Shown: positions 1 to 9,461, numbered from the stretch's first letter. The stretch is 46,406 nt of DNA from Candidatus Cryptoclostridium obscurum (GCA_904420535.1 CAJFVQ010000049.1:1-46406), one strand, 5' to 3'. Notes: generated by a model not told the origin, from the sequence alone. Numbers and translations are program-made.

Positions 1-82
1 TGATGTCTTCGGCCAAAATACCGAAAGAGAAGCTCAATACGAATACAAAGACCAGTGCCAGGATGATGCTTGTTTTTTTCAT
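1..82 (-). CDS. Secreted protein, 5' end only (cut by window edge)
   Basis: The minus strand has an ATG at 82-80 preceded by a very strong ribosome binding site (AAAGGAGGG, 99-91). The 27 visible residues are a short Lys-rich start (MKKTS), a hydrophobic core rich in Val, Leu and Phe, and a Gly-Ile-Leu-Ala followed by Glu-Asp, which is a textbook signal peptide with a likely cleavage after the Ala. The mature protein lies outside the window, so the function cannot be named. It could be a periplasmic binding protein, an envelope protein or another exported protein. The gene is divergent from the amidohydrolase gene and is too short here to compare with a family. Confidence 0.75.
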   Translation of the reverse strand, partial: MKKTSIILALVFVFVLSFSFGILAEDI

Positions 83-225
83 GTAATAATTCCCTCCTTT
101 AATTTGTTCATTCTATGCCTGACTTTGTTTTTTCTTTGTGCTTTTCACCTCCTTAACTATCTATCGTTATGGTAAGGATGAACAAACTATTATATCCATT
201 TGTCAAGCATTACCAATTTGAATAT

Positions 226-254
226 ATTATATATAAATTATTTCAATAAAGCAA
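226..254 (-). promoter_or_regulatory. Candidate promoter for the secreted-protein gene
   Basis: On the minus strand TTGCTT (254-249) and TATAAT (231-226) are separated by 17 bases. This would give a leader of about 135 bases. A second TATAAT lies nearer the gene (minus strand, about 199-194) with a weaker -35, so the assignment is uncertain in this very AT-rich stretch. Confidence 0.4.
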
Positions 255-484
255 TATATTTTACACAAATTTTTGCGACAATTTTAACAAGAATTTTATT
301 TTATCTTAATATTAATAAAAATTAGAAGATAAAGATATTGGATCATGCAATTACGTGTGTCGATGCCATACAATACAATTCAACCAACATGATTGATCTG
401 ACAATACCAATGAATCCCCAAATTATCAAAATTATATAGAAAATAATTATCTTAGAATTGATTTACGAAATTTTCTGAAAGTTA

Positions 485-513
485 TTTCATTTATCTAATA
501 AATATGATATAAT
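485..513 (+). promoter_or_regulatory. Extended -10 promoter for the amidohydrolase-pycA-sdh run
   Basis: TATAAT at 508-513 is preceded by TGA, giving an extended -10. The -35 at 485-490 (TTTCAT) is weak and is spaced by 17 bases. It sits about 40 bases before the chosen start of the amidohydrolase. Confidence 0.55.
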
Positions 514-550
514 ATTCAAATACACAGAAATAGAAATGAGGTTTTGTCGT

Positions 551-1363
551 ATGAAACTTATTGATACTCATGTGCACGCATTTCCTGATTTCTTAGCGGA
601 AAAAGCCATTCGCAAGTTGTCTATTGCCTGCTCCACCGTAAGTCATCAGGCCGATCCTATGACGAACGGTACTTTCGCGGATACGCTTGCCAAACAAAAA
701 GAATGGGGAACCGATTATTTTGTCTTGCTGAACATTGCCACTACGCCGGAATCTGTTCCCAAAGTCAACGACTTTTTATTGGAACATAATGAGGCTCCGG
801 CCATTCCTTTTGGTTCCATTCACCCGCAATATACGAATTATAAGGAAGAAATCAGGCGTTTGGCCGATGCCGGGATCAAAGGGGTAAAATTCCATCCGGA
901 ATATCAAGAATTTGATATGGACGATCCCGCTGTTTATCCTATTTACGAAGAATTAGGAAAGAATGGCATGATTATGCTTTTCCATGCAGGTTACGATCCT
1001 GCTTATGAAAGTTCCTACCGTTCTTATCCAAAGAAAGCTGCTAAGGTCGTAGAAGATTTTCAGGGAATGAAAATTATTTTGGCCCATATGGGAAATCTCA
1101 CCGATTCGGCAGAAGCAATGGAATATCTGGTGGGTAAGGATGTATTTTTTGATATTTCCATGGCCCATACGGGGATGGGGAAAAAACAAATGGAATCGAT
1201 GATCAAAGCCCACGGTGTCGACCGATTTTTGTATGCTACGGATTGCCCATGGTCAAACGGACTTGAAGTACAAGAATTGGTGCGTAGTTTTGATTTAACC
1301 CAGGAAGAAAAAGAGAAAATCTTTTATAAAAATGCAGCAAAACTTTTAAATCTTACTTTATAA
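551..1363 (+). CDS. Amidohydrolase-2 family metal-dependent hydrolase
   Basis: A 270-residue TIM-barrel hydrolase of the amidohydrolase-related (Amidohydro_2) type. The metal-site pattern is visible: DTHVH near the start (His7, His9), KFHPE (His115), FHAG (His145), AHMGN (His179) and YATDCPW (Asp231, the usual catalytic/metal Asp). The substrate cannot be read from the sequence; relatives act as decarboxylases or hydrolases. The ATG at 551 was preferred to the one at 536 because only 551 has a GAGG motif (538-541) at a usable distance and because family members start just before the HxH motif. It is followed after 13 bases by pycA, so the two are probably co-transcribed. Confidence 0.8.
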   Translation: MKLIDTHVHAFPDFLAEKAIRKLSIACSTVSHQADPMTNGTFADTLAKQKEWGTDYFVLLNIATTPESVPKVNDFLLEHNEAPAIPFGSIHPQYTNYKEEIRRLADAGIKGVKFHPEYQEFDMDDPAVYPIYEELGKNGMIMLFHAGYDPAYESSYRSYPKKAAKVVEDFQGMKIILAHMGNLTDSAEAMEYLVGKDVFFDISMAHTGMGKKQMESMIKAHGVDRFLYATDCPWSNGLEVQELVRSFDLTQEEKEKIFYKNAAKLLNLTL

Positions 1364-1376
1364 GGAGGGAATGCTT

Positions 1377-4300
1377 ATGATCAAAAAAATTGATCGTCTA
1401 TTAGTGGCTAACCGTGGAGAAATCGCCATACGTATTTTTCGGGCAGCCAGTGATTTATCCATTAAAACGGTGGGGGTTTATTCCAAAGAAGATAAATTCA
1501 ATCTTTTTAGAATGAAAGCGGACGAAGCTTATCTGCTGGGGGAGAACCGCAGCCCTTTGGCAGCGTATCTTGATATTGACCTTATTATTGATTTGGCCAA
1601 GAAAGAAAAGATCGACGCAATTCATCCCGGTTATGGTTTTCTTTCAGAAAATGCAAACTTCGCGCGGGCTTGTGAGGAAGCCGGTATCCAGTTCGTAGGT
1701 CCTCCGTCCCATGTTTTAAGCCAAATGGGGGATAAAATTAAGGCGAAAGAATTGGCCAAGCGGTGTAATGTGCCGACGATTCCCGGCAGCGAAAAGCCAA
1801 TCTCCTCTGTGGAAGAAGCAAAGCAACTGGCCCGTGAATACGGTCTGCCCGTGATGTTCAAGGCAGCGGCCGGCGGCGGTGGTCGCGGAATGCGGCTCAT
1901 CGAGCATGAAGACGAAATTGAAGCTGCCTTTGAAATGGTCAAAAGTGAAGCTCACAAAGCTTTTGGCTGTGATGATATTTTCATGGAAAAATATCTTGTC
2001 AATCCCAAACATATCGAAGTACAGATTTTGGCGGATAACTATGGTAATGTTGTTCATTTATTTGAACGTGACTGTTCCGTGCAACGTCGCTATCAAAAAG
2101 TTGTGGAATATGCCCCGGCATTTTCTCTCAGTGAGGAAAAACGTCAGGAGCTTTATGACGATGCGATCAAAATCGCCAAAGAAGTAAACTATGTAAACGC
2201 AGGAACTGTGGAATTTCTCGTCGATAGAGATGGAAACCACTATTTTATCGAAATGAATCCACGGATTCAGGTGGAACATACCGTTACGGAAATGATTACC
2301 GGGATTGATATCGTCCAATGTCAGTTGATGATTGCCGAGGGGTATGCCCTTGATTCTCCTGAAATCAATATCAAGTCCCAAGATGATGTAACAATGCGTG
2401 GTTATTCGATCCAGTGTCGTGTTACTACGGAAGATCCGTGGAATAATTTTGCACCGGACTACGGTAAATTGACCACGTATCGCAGTGGCGGCGGCTTTGG
2501 TGTACGGCTTGATGCGGGTAATGCTTATACAGGGGCGGAGATTTCCCCATACTATGACAGTTTGTTGGTCAAAATTACTACTCAGGATCGTACGTTTAAA
2601 GGAGCTATCCAGAAATCCCTTCGCGCCATCGCGGAAATCCGCATTCGGGGTGTAAAAACAAATAGTGCGTTTTTGACGAATATTTTGAAGAATGAAGTCT
2701 TCCAAAGTGGTCGCACCTATACAGGCTTCATTGAAGATACTCCGGAACTTTTTGAAGTAGAGCCGTCTCGGGATCGGGCTACAAAAGTGTTGAAATTCTT
2801 AGGAGACAAAGCAGTTAATGAAAACTGTGAAAAACCCAATGTCGTGATAACTCCTCGAGTGCCTAAGTATCCTGAAGAATCCCCTAAAGAAGGATTGAAA
2901 TACCTCTTGGATCAAGAGGGACCTGATGCCGTAAAAAAATGGGTGTTGGATCAGAAAAAAGTTCTTATGACCGATACCACATTCCGCGATGCCCATCAGT
3001 CCTTACTGGCAACCCGGATGAGGACGGTGGATATGAAACGCATTTCTAAAGCAACGTCCCATATTTTGAAGGACGTGTTTTCGATGGAAATGTGGGGTGG
3101 CGCCACATTTGACGTTGCTTACCGTTTCCTCCATGAATCTCCTTGGACTCGTTTGGATGAATTAAGAGCAGAAATTCCCAATATTTTATTCCAAATGCTG
3201 CTTCGTGGCTCTAATGCCGTAGGTTATACCAATTATCCCGATGAATTGGTCCGGGCCTTTATTCGTGAGAGTGCGGCTTCCGGCATTGACGTGTTCCGTA
3301 TTTTTGACTCATTAAACTGGCTTCCCGGTATGGAGTTGGCCATTGACGAAGTCTTGAAATGTGGCAAGATTGCAGAAGGTACCATTTGTTATACAGGGGA
3401 TATTTTAGATCCGAAGCGCGATAAATACACCTTAAAATATTACGTTAATCTCGCGAAAGAACTGGAAAAACGGGGAATTCAGATTTTGGCTATTAAGGAT
3501 ATGTCCGGCTTGCTGAAGCCTTATGCTGCTAAGGTATTGGTGGAAGCGCTAAAAGATGAACTCTCGATTCCCGTTCATCTCCATACCCATGATACCAGCG
3601 GCAATCAGGTGGCAACGCTGCTTATGGCAACAGAAGCCGGCGTTGACGTGATTGATACTGCCATCAGCAGTCTTTCTTCTTTGACCAGTCAGCCTTCTAT
3701 GAACTCCGTAGTAGCTGCCTTGGAAGGGCAGGAACGGGAAACTGGTTTAGATCTGATGGAATTGCAAAAGCTTACTGATTATTGGGATGATATTCGTCCT
3801 TATTATCACAGTTTCGAAGCGGGGATCGTCCATCCTGCAACGGATATTTACCGCTATGAAATTCCCGGTGGACAATATACTAATTTAAAACCCCAAGTAG
3901 AAAGCCTGGGACTTGGACACCGATTCACCGAAGTAAAAGAAAAATATAAAGAAGTCAATGAGATTTTGGGCGATATCGTAAAGGTGACTCCCTCCTCAAA
4001 AATGGTAGGAGATTTGGCGATCTTTATGGTACAAAATGATTTGACCAAAGATAATATTGTGGAAAAGGGAAAGACGCTGAATTTCCCTGATTCCGTAGTC
4101 AGTTATTTCAAAGGAATGATGGGACAGCCGGAAGGCGGTTTCCCGGAAGACCTGCAGAAAGTAGTGCTGAAGGGAGAAGAGCCCATTACATGCCGTCCTG
4201 GTGAATTGCTTCCCATGGTAAGTTTTGATGAGATTCATGAAAAAATGGAATCTTTGAGTATGGCGGAAAAACATATCATTGACCATATTCCTGAACGAGT

Positions 4301-4832
4301 TGTGCACCGCTCCGTTTTGAGTTGGTATATGTATCCCAAAGTAACGGAAGACTTCCTCAAGCATCGCATGGAATACAGCGATATCAGCCATTTGGACAGT
4401 CACGTATTCTTTGACGGTCTTTTACAGAATGAAACTACGGAAGTTACCATTGAACCCGGAAAAACTCTTATTATTAAATATATTGGGTTGGGAGAACCCA
4501 ATGATGACGGTACCCGCAATGTGATTTTTGAACTCAATGGTGCCCGCCGTGAAGTTACTGTTGTAGATAATACAGCAATCAGTTCTGTCAAAGAGGTCAG
4601 AATGGCCGATCCCGATGATATGTCGGAAATCGCTTCCAGTTTGCCTGGTGCCGTTTCTAAAATTTTAGTCGCCGAAGGCGATGAAGTGGAAGAAAATCAA
4701 ACTTTGGCGATTATTGAAGCGATGAAAATGGAAACTAATATTACCGCAAAAGTTAGCGGTACAGTTGATAAAATCTATGTAAATGTCGGTGATACAGTCA
4801 AAGCCGGCGAGTTAATTATTCAAATGAAATAA
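1377..4832 (+). CDS. pycA: Pyruvate carboxylase (single chain)
   Basis: Biotin-dependent, ATP-driven carboxylation of pyruvate to oxaloacetate. The 1151 residues match the usual length of the single-chain enzyme. Order of domains: biotin carboxylase (about 1-455) with the ATP-grasp Gly-rich loop (GGGGRGMR, about 165-172) and EMNPRIQVEHTVTE (about 291-304); carboxyltransferase TIM barrel starting at TDTTFRDAHQS (about 531) with the metal ligands in HLHTHDTSGN and the Lys in AIKDMSG; then the biotin carrier domain with EAMKMET, biotinylated Lys1117. The ATG at 1377 was chosen over 1371 because AAGGAGGG (1362-1369) is 7 bases before it. With the fumarate reductase genes downstream it would supply oxaloacetate for the reductive branch to succinate. 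Confidence 0.97.
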   Translation: MIKKIDRLLVANRGEIAIRIFRAASDLSIKTVGVYSKEDKFNLFRMKADEAYLLGENRSPLAAYLDIDLIIDLAKKEKIDAIHPGYGFLSENANFARACEEAGIQFVGPPSHVLSQMGDKIKAKELAKRCNVPTIPGSEKPISSVEEAKQLAREYGLPVMFKAAAGGGGRGMRLIEHEDEIEAAFEMVKSEAHKAFGCDDIFMEKYLVNPKHIEVQILADNYGNVVHLFERDCSVQRRYQKVVEYAPAFSLSEEKRQELYDDAIKIAKEVNYVNAGTVEFLVDRDGNHYFIEMNPRIQVEHTVTEMITGIDIVQCQLMIAEGYALDSPEINIKSQDDVTMRGYSIQCRVTTEDPWNNFAPDYGKLTTYRSGGGFGVRLDAGNAYTGAEISPYYDSLLVKITTQDRTFKGAIQKSLRAIAEIRIRGVKTNSAFLTNILKNEVFQSGRTYTGFIEDTPELFEVEPSRDRATKVLKFLGDKAVNENCEKPNVVITPRVPKYPEESPKEGLKYLLDQEGPDAVKKWVLDQKKVLMTDTTFRDAHQSLLATRMRTVDMKRISKATSHILKDVFSMEMWGGATFDVAYRFLHESPWTRLDELRAEIPNILFQMLLRGSNAVGYTNYPDELVRAFIRESAASGIDVFRIFDSLNWLPGMELAIDEVLKCGKIAEGTICYTGDILDPKRDKYTLKYYVNLAKELEKRGIQILAIKDMSGLLKPYAAKVLVEALKDELSIPVHLHTHDTSGNQVATLLMATEAGVDVIDTAISSLSSLTSQPSMNSVVAALEGQERETGLDLMELQKLTDYWDDIRPYYHSFEAGIVHPATDIYRYEIPGGQYTNLKPQVESLGLGHRFTEVKEKYKEVNEILGDIVKVTPSSKMVGDLAIFMVQNDLTKDNIVEKGKTLNFPDSVVSYFKGMMGQPEGGFPEDLQKVVLKGEEPITCRPGELLPMVSFDEIHEKMESLSMAEKHIIDHIPERVVHRSVLSWYMYPKVTEDFLKHRMEYSDISHLDSHVFFDGLLQNETTEVTIEPGKTLIIKYIGLGEPNDDGTRNVIFELNGARREVTVVDNTAISSVKEVRMADPDDMSEIASSLPGAVSKILVAEGDEVEENQTLAIIEAMKMETNITAKVSGTVDKIYVNVGDTVKAGELIIQMK

Positions 4833-4850
4833 AACTACGGAGAAACAAAT

Positions 4851-6107
4851 ATGGTAAGAGTGAAACCTTTTCATGGAATTCGCCCCAAAGCGGAATTGGC
4901 CGCTGAAGTATCGGCGTTACCCTATGATGTAATGAATCGGGAAGAAGCAAAAGTTATGGCGGAGGGAAACCCTGTTTCCTTTCTCCATATTTCCCGTGCG
5001 GAGATTGATTTTCCCAACAACGTCGGTGATTATGATGATTGTGTTTATGAAAAAGCAAAGGAAAATCTTTTGGATTTTATCCAAAAGGGTATCTTGTTCA
5101 TGGAGGAAAAACCTGTTTATTATCTTTATCAGGAAACTATGGGCGATGCTGTGCAGACCGGTCTCGTAGCTGCCGTGGCAGTGGAAGACTATGAAAACGG
5201 TGCAGTAATGAAACATGAATTGACCCGCAAAGAAAAAGAGCAGGATCGCATTCGCCATTTTGACGTATGTAACTGCCATACGGAACCGGTGTTCCTTACG
5301 TATCGTCATACCGATGAGATCGATTCCATTATTTCCCGGTGGCTCAAAAACCATGAACCGGTTTATAATTTTATCAGTGAAGACCAAGTCGGCCATAAAC
5401 TTTGGGTTGTGGATGATGATAAAATCTTAGATTCTTTGGCTTCCGCTTTTGAGAAGTTGGATAAAATTTATATTGCCGACGGCCACCATCGTACTGCATC
5501 TGCAGCTGCTGTGGGAAAATTGCGCAGAGAGCAATATCCCGATCAGGAAGGAGATGCTCCCTATAATTATTTTATGGCAGCAATTTTTCCTGATAGTGAT
5601 TTGTCGATTATGGCATACAATCGCGTGGTTCATAAGCCTGCGGAAAAGTCCTATGAAACAATTCTGGCGGAGATTGAAAAGAATTTCGCTGTTGAAAAGG
5701 CAGAGGGGTTATTCTATCCTACTCAGAAGCATGAGTTCGGTCTTTATCTTGGCGATACTTGGTACAAGCTCACGGCCCATGAGGAGCTTTATGGACATGA
5801 TGATCCCGCCAAAAATCTAGATGCGGCAATTTTGCAGACTACGGTTATGGAGCCGATTTTTGGTATCAAAGATGTGCGTACGGACAAACGCATTGATTTT
5901 ATCGGCGGTATTCGTGGGAATGAAGAAATTGTCCGGCGCTGTCGCGAAGAAGACAGTATCGGGTTTGCTCTGTACCCTGTAGAGATTTCCGATCTCATGA
6001 ATATTTCGGACAGCGGCAAGATTATGCCGCCAAAAAGCACATGGTTTGAACCGAAATTGAGAAGCGGTTTGTTCCTTCACTATCTTGATGAGGAAGTAAA
6101 AAGCTAA
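4851..6107 (+). CDS. DUF1015 family protein
   Basis: A 418-residue protein of the DUF1015 family, recognised from the N-terminal pattern RVKPFHGIRP...VSALPYDVMNREEA and the central YIADGHHRTASAA motif, which recalls a phosphate or nucleotide site (the family is often described as ParB/Srx-like, but no reaction is established to my knowledge). There is no signal peptide or membrane segment. It lies 18 bases after pycA and 32 bases before sdhC, so it is probably part of the same transcript. The family often sits beside serine-biosynthesis genes in anaerobes, which is not the case here. The length agrees with the family. Confidence 0.85.
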   Translation: MVRVKPFHGIRPKAELAAEVSALPYDVMNREEAKVMAEGNPVSFLHISRAEIDFPNNVGDYDDCVYEKAKENLLDFIQKGILFMEEKPVYYLYQETMGDAVQTGLVAAVAVEDYENGAVMKHELTRKEKEQDRIRHFDVCNCHTEPVFLTYRHTDEIDSIISRWLKNHEPVYNFISEDQVGHKLWVVDDDKILDSLASAFEKLDKIYIADGHHRTASAAAVGKLRREQYPDQEGDAPYNYFMAAIFPDSDLSIMAYNRVVHKPAEKSYETILAEIEKNFAVEKAEGLFYPTQKHEFGLYLGDTWYKLTAHEELYGHDDPAKNLDAAILQTTVMEPIFGIKDVRTDKRIDFIGGIRGNEEIVRRCREEDSIGFALYPVEISDLMNISDSGKIMPPKSTWFEPKLRSGLFLHYLDEEVKS

Positions 6108-6139
6108 AGTTTGTTTGGTTGATGTTTGGAGGATTCAGA

Positions 6140-6766
6140 GTGAAAAAAAGAAGTAACTTTTTTATTCGACGGCTCCACTCTTTGGTGGGCCTGATACCGG
6201 TGGGAATTTTTCTCTGTGTGCATCTGTTGTTAAACAGCACTGCTTTGGCTGGACCGAATTTTTATGCCAATGTTACCATCGCCGGAATGAGGGGAATCCC
6301 CTTTATCATTATAGCGGAATTGTTGCTGATTGCGATTCCCATTATTTTTCATGCGGCTTATGGTATCTACATCGTCTATATGGCCAAAAATAATGTGCTG
6401 CGCTATACTTATGCACGGAATTGGATGTTTTATTTACAGCGGATCACGGCAATCATTACTACGATATTCGTGATATTCCATGTGCTGACTCTCCGTATTT
6501 TTACTGACGGTGTCAGCGATACTTTGGTGAGCTTTGTCTATGTTCTGCAAAATCCTTTGGGCCTTTTCCTTTATTGTGTTTGTGTAGTTGCCGCGATTTT
6601 CCATTTTAGCAATGGCCTTTTTACTTTGTTGATCACTTGGGGAATCATACAAGGGCCCAGGGTGCAAAAGATTTTTACCTATATCACGATGGCGATTTTT
6701 GTTTTCCTCAGTATCTTATCGATTATTATTCTTGTCGCCATTGCCAATTATCGCATTATATTCTAA
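6140..6766 (+). CDS. sdhC: Succinate dehydrogenase/fumarate reductase cytochrome b558 subunit
   Basis: Membrane anchor that binds haem b and quinone and holds the SdhAB dimer to the membrane. The 208 residues contain five hydrophobic segments, as in the Bacillus-type (type B) enzyme. Candidate haem-ligand histidines are in RRLHSL, CVHLL, FHAAYG, FHVLT and FHFSNG. The start is a GTG at 6140, chosen because TTGGAGG (6126-6132) precedes it by 7 bases; the earlier ATG codons have no ribosome binding site. The next gene follows after 14 bases. The direction of the reaction (fumarate reduction or succinate oxidation) cannot be read from this subunit alone. Confidence 0.9.
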   Translation: MKKRSNFFIRRLHSLVGLIPVGIFLCVHLLLNSTALAGPNFYANVTIAGMRGIPFIIIAELLLIAIPIIFHAAYGIYIVYMAKNNVLRYTYARNWMFYLQRITAIITTIFVIFHVLTLRIFTDGVSDTLVSFVYVLQNPLGLFLYCVCVVAAIFHFSNGLFTLLITWGIIQGPRVQKIFTYITMAIFVFLSILSIIILVAIANYRIIF

Positions 6767-6780
6767 AGGAGGCGAGATAA

Positions 6781-8520
6781 ATGTCGAAAGAAAAAATCAT
6801 CGTAGTAGGCGGCGGTCTCGCTGGTTTGATGAGTACGATCAAAATCGTGGAACGCGGCATTGCCGTGGATTTAATATCGTTGGTACCTGTGAAACGTTCC
6901 CATTCCGTTTGTGCTCAGGGGGGGATTAACGCTGCCCTGGACACAAAAGGGGAGGGAGACTCCACAGACGAGCATTTTTACGATACGATCTATGGCGGCG
7001 ATTTTTTGGCCAATCAGACGCCCGTGAAAGGCATGATAGAAGCTGCGCCGGAGCTGATTTATACTATGGATCGCATGGGAGCTACTTTCAGTCGTACCAA
7101 AGAGGGGCTTCTGGACCTGCGTCGTTTCGGCGGTACTAAAAAAAGAAGAACAGTTTTTGCCGGGGCGACTACCGGCCAGCAATTGCTCTATGCCTGTGAT
7201 GAACAGGTGCGTCGTTATGAAGATACGGGAATTGTAAAAAAATATGAAGGCTGGGAATTTCTTTCCGCAGTCATTGATGAACAAGGCGTGTGCCGTGGCT
7301 GTATTGCCCAAGATCTCGCTACTATGAAAATTCGTGAATTCCGTGGGGATGCGGTCATTATTGCCACCGGAGGCGCGGGGATGATTTTTGGAAAAAGTAC
7401 GAATTCCATCATCAATACAGGTAGCGCCGCTTCCATCGTTTACCAGCAAGGTGCCGCCTATGCCAATGGAGAATTTGTGCAGATTCATCCCACAGCCATG
7501 TTGGGGGATGACAAGACGCGATTGATGTCTGAGTCAGCCCGAGGCGACGGAGGACGTATTTGGACATATAAAGACGGAAAACCATGGTATTTTTTGGAAG
7601 AAATGTATCCCGCGTATGGCAATCTTGTTCCCCGGGATATCGCTGCTCGAGCCATTTATAAGGTCTGTGTGGAAATGGGGTTGGGGATCGACGGCAAAAA
7701 CCAAGTTTATCTCGATCTGAGCCATCTTCCCGCCAAATATATTGATGAACGTCTTGGTGGTATTGTAGAAATTTATGAAAAATTCCATGGCGATGATCCA
7801 CGAAAAGTTCCGATGAAGATTTTCCCCGGTGTTCATTATTTCATGGGCGGCGTTCATGTGGATTGGAACCACATGACTTGCATCCCCGGGCTTTTTGCTG
7901 CCGGGGAATGCGATTATATGTACCACGGGGCCAATCGCCTTGGTGCAAACTCTTTGCTTTCCGCTTTGTACAGTGGTACGGTGGCCGGTCCTGCCGCAGC
8001 GGCTTACGTGTCGGGATTGGATCATTCAGCCGAGGAAACGAGATCTTCCTTATTTGAATCTTATAGGAAAAAGGAAGAAGAGTATGATTCTTTTATACGT
8101 TCCATGCACGGTACGGAAAACCCTTACATACTTCATCGTGAGATGGGAGAATTAATGACAAAAAATGTTACCGTGGTTCGGAACAATAAAGACCTTGCCG
8201 CTACCGATGTTGAATTGCAAAACTTTATGGAACGTTGGAGCCACATCAATATGATTGACAACGGCTTTTACTCCAACCAGGTTGTCATGTTTACCAAGCA
8301 GTTGAAGAATATGATGGAGCTGGCGCGGGTTATTACCATTGGTGCTTTGAACCGTAATGAAAGCCGCGGTTCTCACTATAAGCCGGAATTTCCCGACCGC
8401 AATGACACTGATTTCTTAAAGACCACCAAGGCATTTTGGACCAAAGAAGGGCCTCGTTTTGAATGGGAAGATGTAGATATTTCCCATATTCAGCCTGTGG
8501 CCAGGACTTATGGGAAATAA
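6781..8520 (+). CDS. sdhA: Succinate dehydrogenase/fumarate reductase flavoprotein subunit
   Basis: Catalytic subunit that interconverts fumarate and succinate with covalently bound FAD. The 579 residues begin with the dinucleotide fold VVGGGLAGL. The FAD-linking histidine is expected at His41 in RSHSVCAQGGIN. Active-site elements follow: FVQIHPTAML, SESARGDGG, PRDIAARAI, HYFMGGVHVD and GANRLGANSLLS. ATG at 6781 is preceded by AAAGGAGGCG. It ends in TAA just before the ribosome binding site of sdhB. With pyruvate carboxylase upstream, an anaerobic fumarate reductase role is the more likely one (inference). Confidence 0.95.
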   Translation: MSKEKIIVVGGGLAGLMSTIKIVERGIAVDLISLVPVKRSHSVCAQGGINAALDTKGEGDSTDEHFYDTIYGGDFLANQTPVKGMIEAAPELIYTMDRMGATFSRTKEGLLDLRRFGGTKKRRTVFAGATTGQQLLYACDEQVRRYEDTGIVKKYEGWEFLSAVIDEQGVCRGCIAQDLATMKIREFRGDAVIIATGGAGMIFGKSTNSIINTGSAASIVYQQGAAYANGEFVQIHPTAMLGDDKTRLMSESARGDGGRIWTYKDGKPWYFLEEMYPAYGNLVPRDIAARAIYKVCVEMGLGIDGKNQVYLDLSHLPAKYIDERLGGIVEIYEKFHGDDPRKVPMKIFPGVHYFMGGVHVDWNHMTCIPGLFAAGECDYMYHGANRLGANSLLSALYSGTVAGPAAAAYVSGLDHSAEETRSSLFESYRKKEEEYDSFIRSMHGTENPYILHREMGELMTKNVTVVRNNKDLAATDVELQNFMERWSHINMIDNGFYSNQVVMFTKQLKNMMELARVITIGALNRNESRGSHYKPEFPDRNDTDFLKTTKAFWTKEGPRFEWEDVDISHIQPVARTYGK

Positions 8521-8533
8521 GGAGGTGTTTTCT

Positions 8534-9295
8534 GTGCAAGAGTTTTTTACACTGCATATCAAACGACAGGACAGCCCTGAAGGCCAACATTACTGGGAGG
8601 ACTTTAAAATCCCTTATCGTCCCAATATGAACGTGGTTTCCTCTTTAATGGAGATTCAAAGGAACCCGGTGAATGCGGAAGGAAAAACGGTTAACCCTGT
8701 GGTTTGGGAATGCAATTGTTTTGAAGAAGTCTGCGGTGCTTGTGCTATGATTATCAACGGAAAACCCCGGCAATCCTGTTCCGCGTTGATTGACCGTATT
8801 TTGGAAGAAAAAGGCGACCAGCCTATCACTTTGGAACCCCTAACAAAGTTTCCTGTGATTCGCGATTTGATGGTAGACCGTCAAATCCTCTTTGATAATC
8901 TTCGGCGAGTACGCGCATGGATTCCTATTGACGGTACATTTCCTTTGGGACGCGGTCCTCGGTACGATGAAAATGTCCGCCGCTGGGCCTATGATATTTC
9001 ACGCTGCATGACTTGTGGTTGTTGCGCGGAGGCCTGCCCTAATTTTAATGAGAAGTCGGGATTTATTGGTCCTAATGCCATCGCCCAGGTGCGATTGTTC
9101 AATGCCCATCCTTTGGGGAGAATGCAAAGAGAAGAACGGTTGGCTGCCCTGATCGGGCACGGTGGAATTCAGGAATGCGGTAACGCCCAAAATTGTGTGC
9201 GGGTCTGTCCCAAAGAAATACCTTTAACCGACGCCATTGCAGCTCTTAATATGGATTGCAATCTTTTTGCGATCAAACGGTTTTTCAAACGCTAA
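8534..9295 (+). CDS. sdhB: Succinate dehydrogenase/fumarate reductase iron-sulfur subunit
   Basis: Electron-transfer subunit between the flavoprotein and the cytochrome b anchor. The 253 residues carry the plant-type [2Fe-2S] cysteines (CNCFEEVCGACA plus a later Cys in RQSC), then CMTCGCCAEACP for the [4Fe-4S] cluster, and CGNAQNCVRVCP completing the C-terminal clusters. GTG at 8534 was chosen because AAGGAGG (8519-8525) is 8 bases before it; the ATG at 8510 lies inside sdhA and before that site. This is the last gene of the run, ended by the hairpin at 9331-9365. Confidence 0.95.
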   Translation: MQEFFTLHIKRQDSPEGQHYWEDFKIPYRPNMNVVSSLMEIQRNPVNAEGKTVNPVVWECNCFEEVCGACAMIINGKPRQSCSALIDRILEEKGDQPITLEPLTKFPVIRDLMVDRQILFDNLRRVRAWIPIDGTFPLGRGPRYDENVRRWAYDISRCMTCGCCAEACPNFNEKSGFIGPNAIAQVRLFNAHPLGRMQREERLAALIGHGGIQECGNAQNCVRVCPKEIPLTDAIAALNMDCNLFAIKRFFKR

Positions 9296-9330
9296 ATGAG
9301 TATTGGGTCATTATAAAACTGTAATGCTAA

Positions 9331-9365
9331 AAAATCGTCCACGTGATGCTGTGGACGATTTTTAT
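9331..9365 (+). terminator. Intrinsic terminator after sdhB
   Basis: An inverted repeat AAATCGTCCAC / GTGGACGATTT with an 8-base loop (GTGATGCT) runs into a short T tract. It ends the pycA-sdh run. Confidence 0.85.
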
Positions 9366-9395
9366 ATGTTAGTGAGATTTTTATATGTTAGTGAT
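9358..9395 (+). repeat. 19-base tandem duplication
   Basis: The 19-base unit at 9358-9376 is repeated directly at 9377-9395 with one difference at the last base. The duplication begins in the T tract of the sdhB terminator and looks like a local replication-slippage event. No function is evident. Confidence 0.8.
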
Positions 9396-9461
9396 ATTAA
9401 TGTAGATTTGCCGTTATCGTTATCACTGGAAGCCCTGTTTGATTTCGGCTTTTCCCATATT

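Larger units (their letters stand above)
83..550. other. AT-rich divergent intergenic region
   Basis: About 470 bases lie between the two divergent genes. Apart from the promoter candidates listed separately and an extra AAGGAGGT-like motif on the minus strand near 150-160 (followed by an in-frame stop after 11 codons), I see no gene, RNA structure or repeat. The composition is far more AT-rich than the flanking genes. Confidence 0.6.

Noticed and set aside
194-207. TTGACA followed by TATAAT on the minus strand near the secreted-protein gene
   Set aside because: The spacing is only 6 bases, so the two cannot form one promoter; another pair with 17 bases was preferred.
2058-2705. 215-residue minus-strand frame within pycA
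   Set aside because: It is opposite the biotin carboxylase domain, has no ribosome binding site and matches no family.
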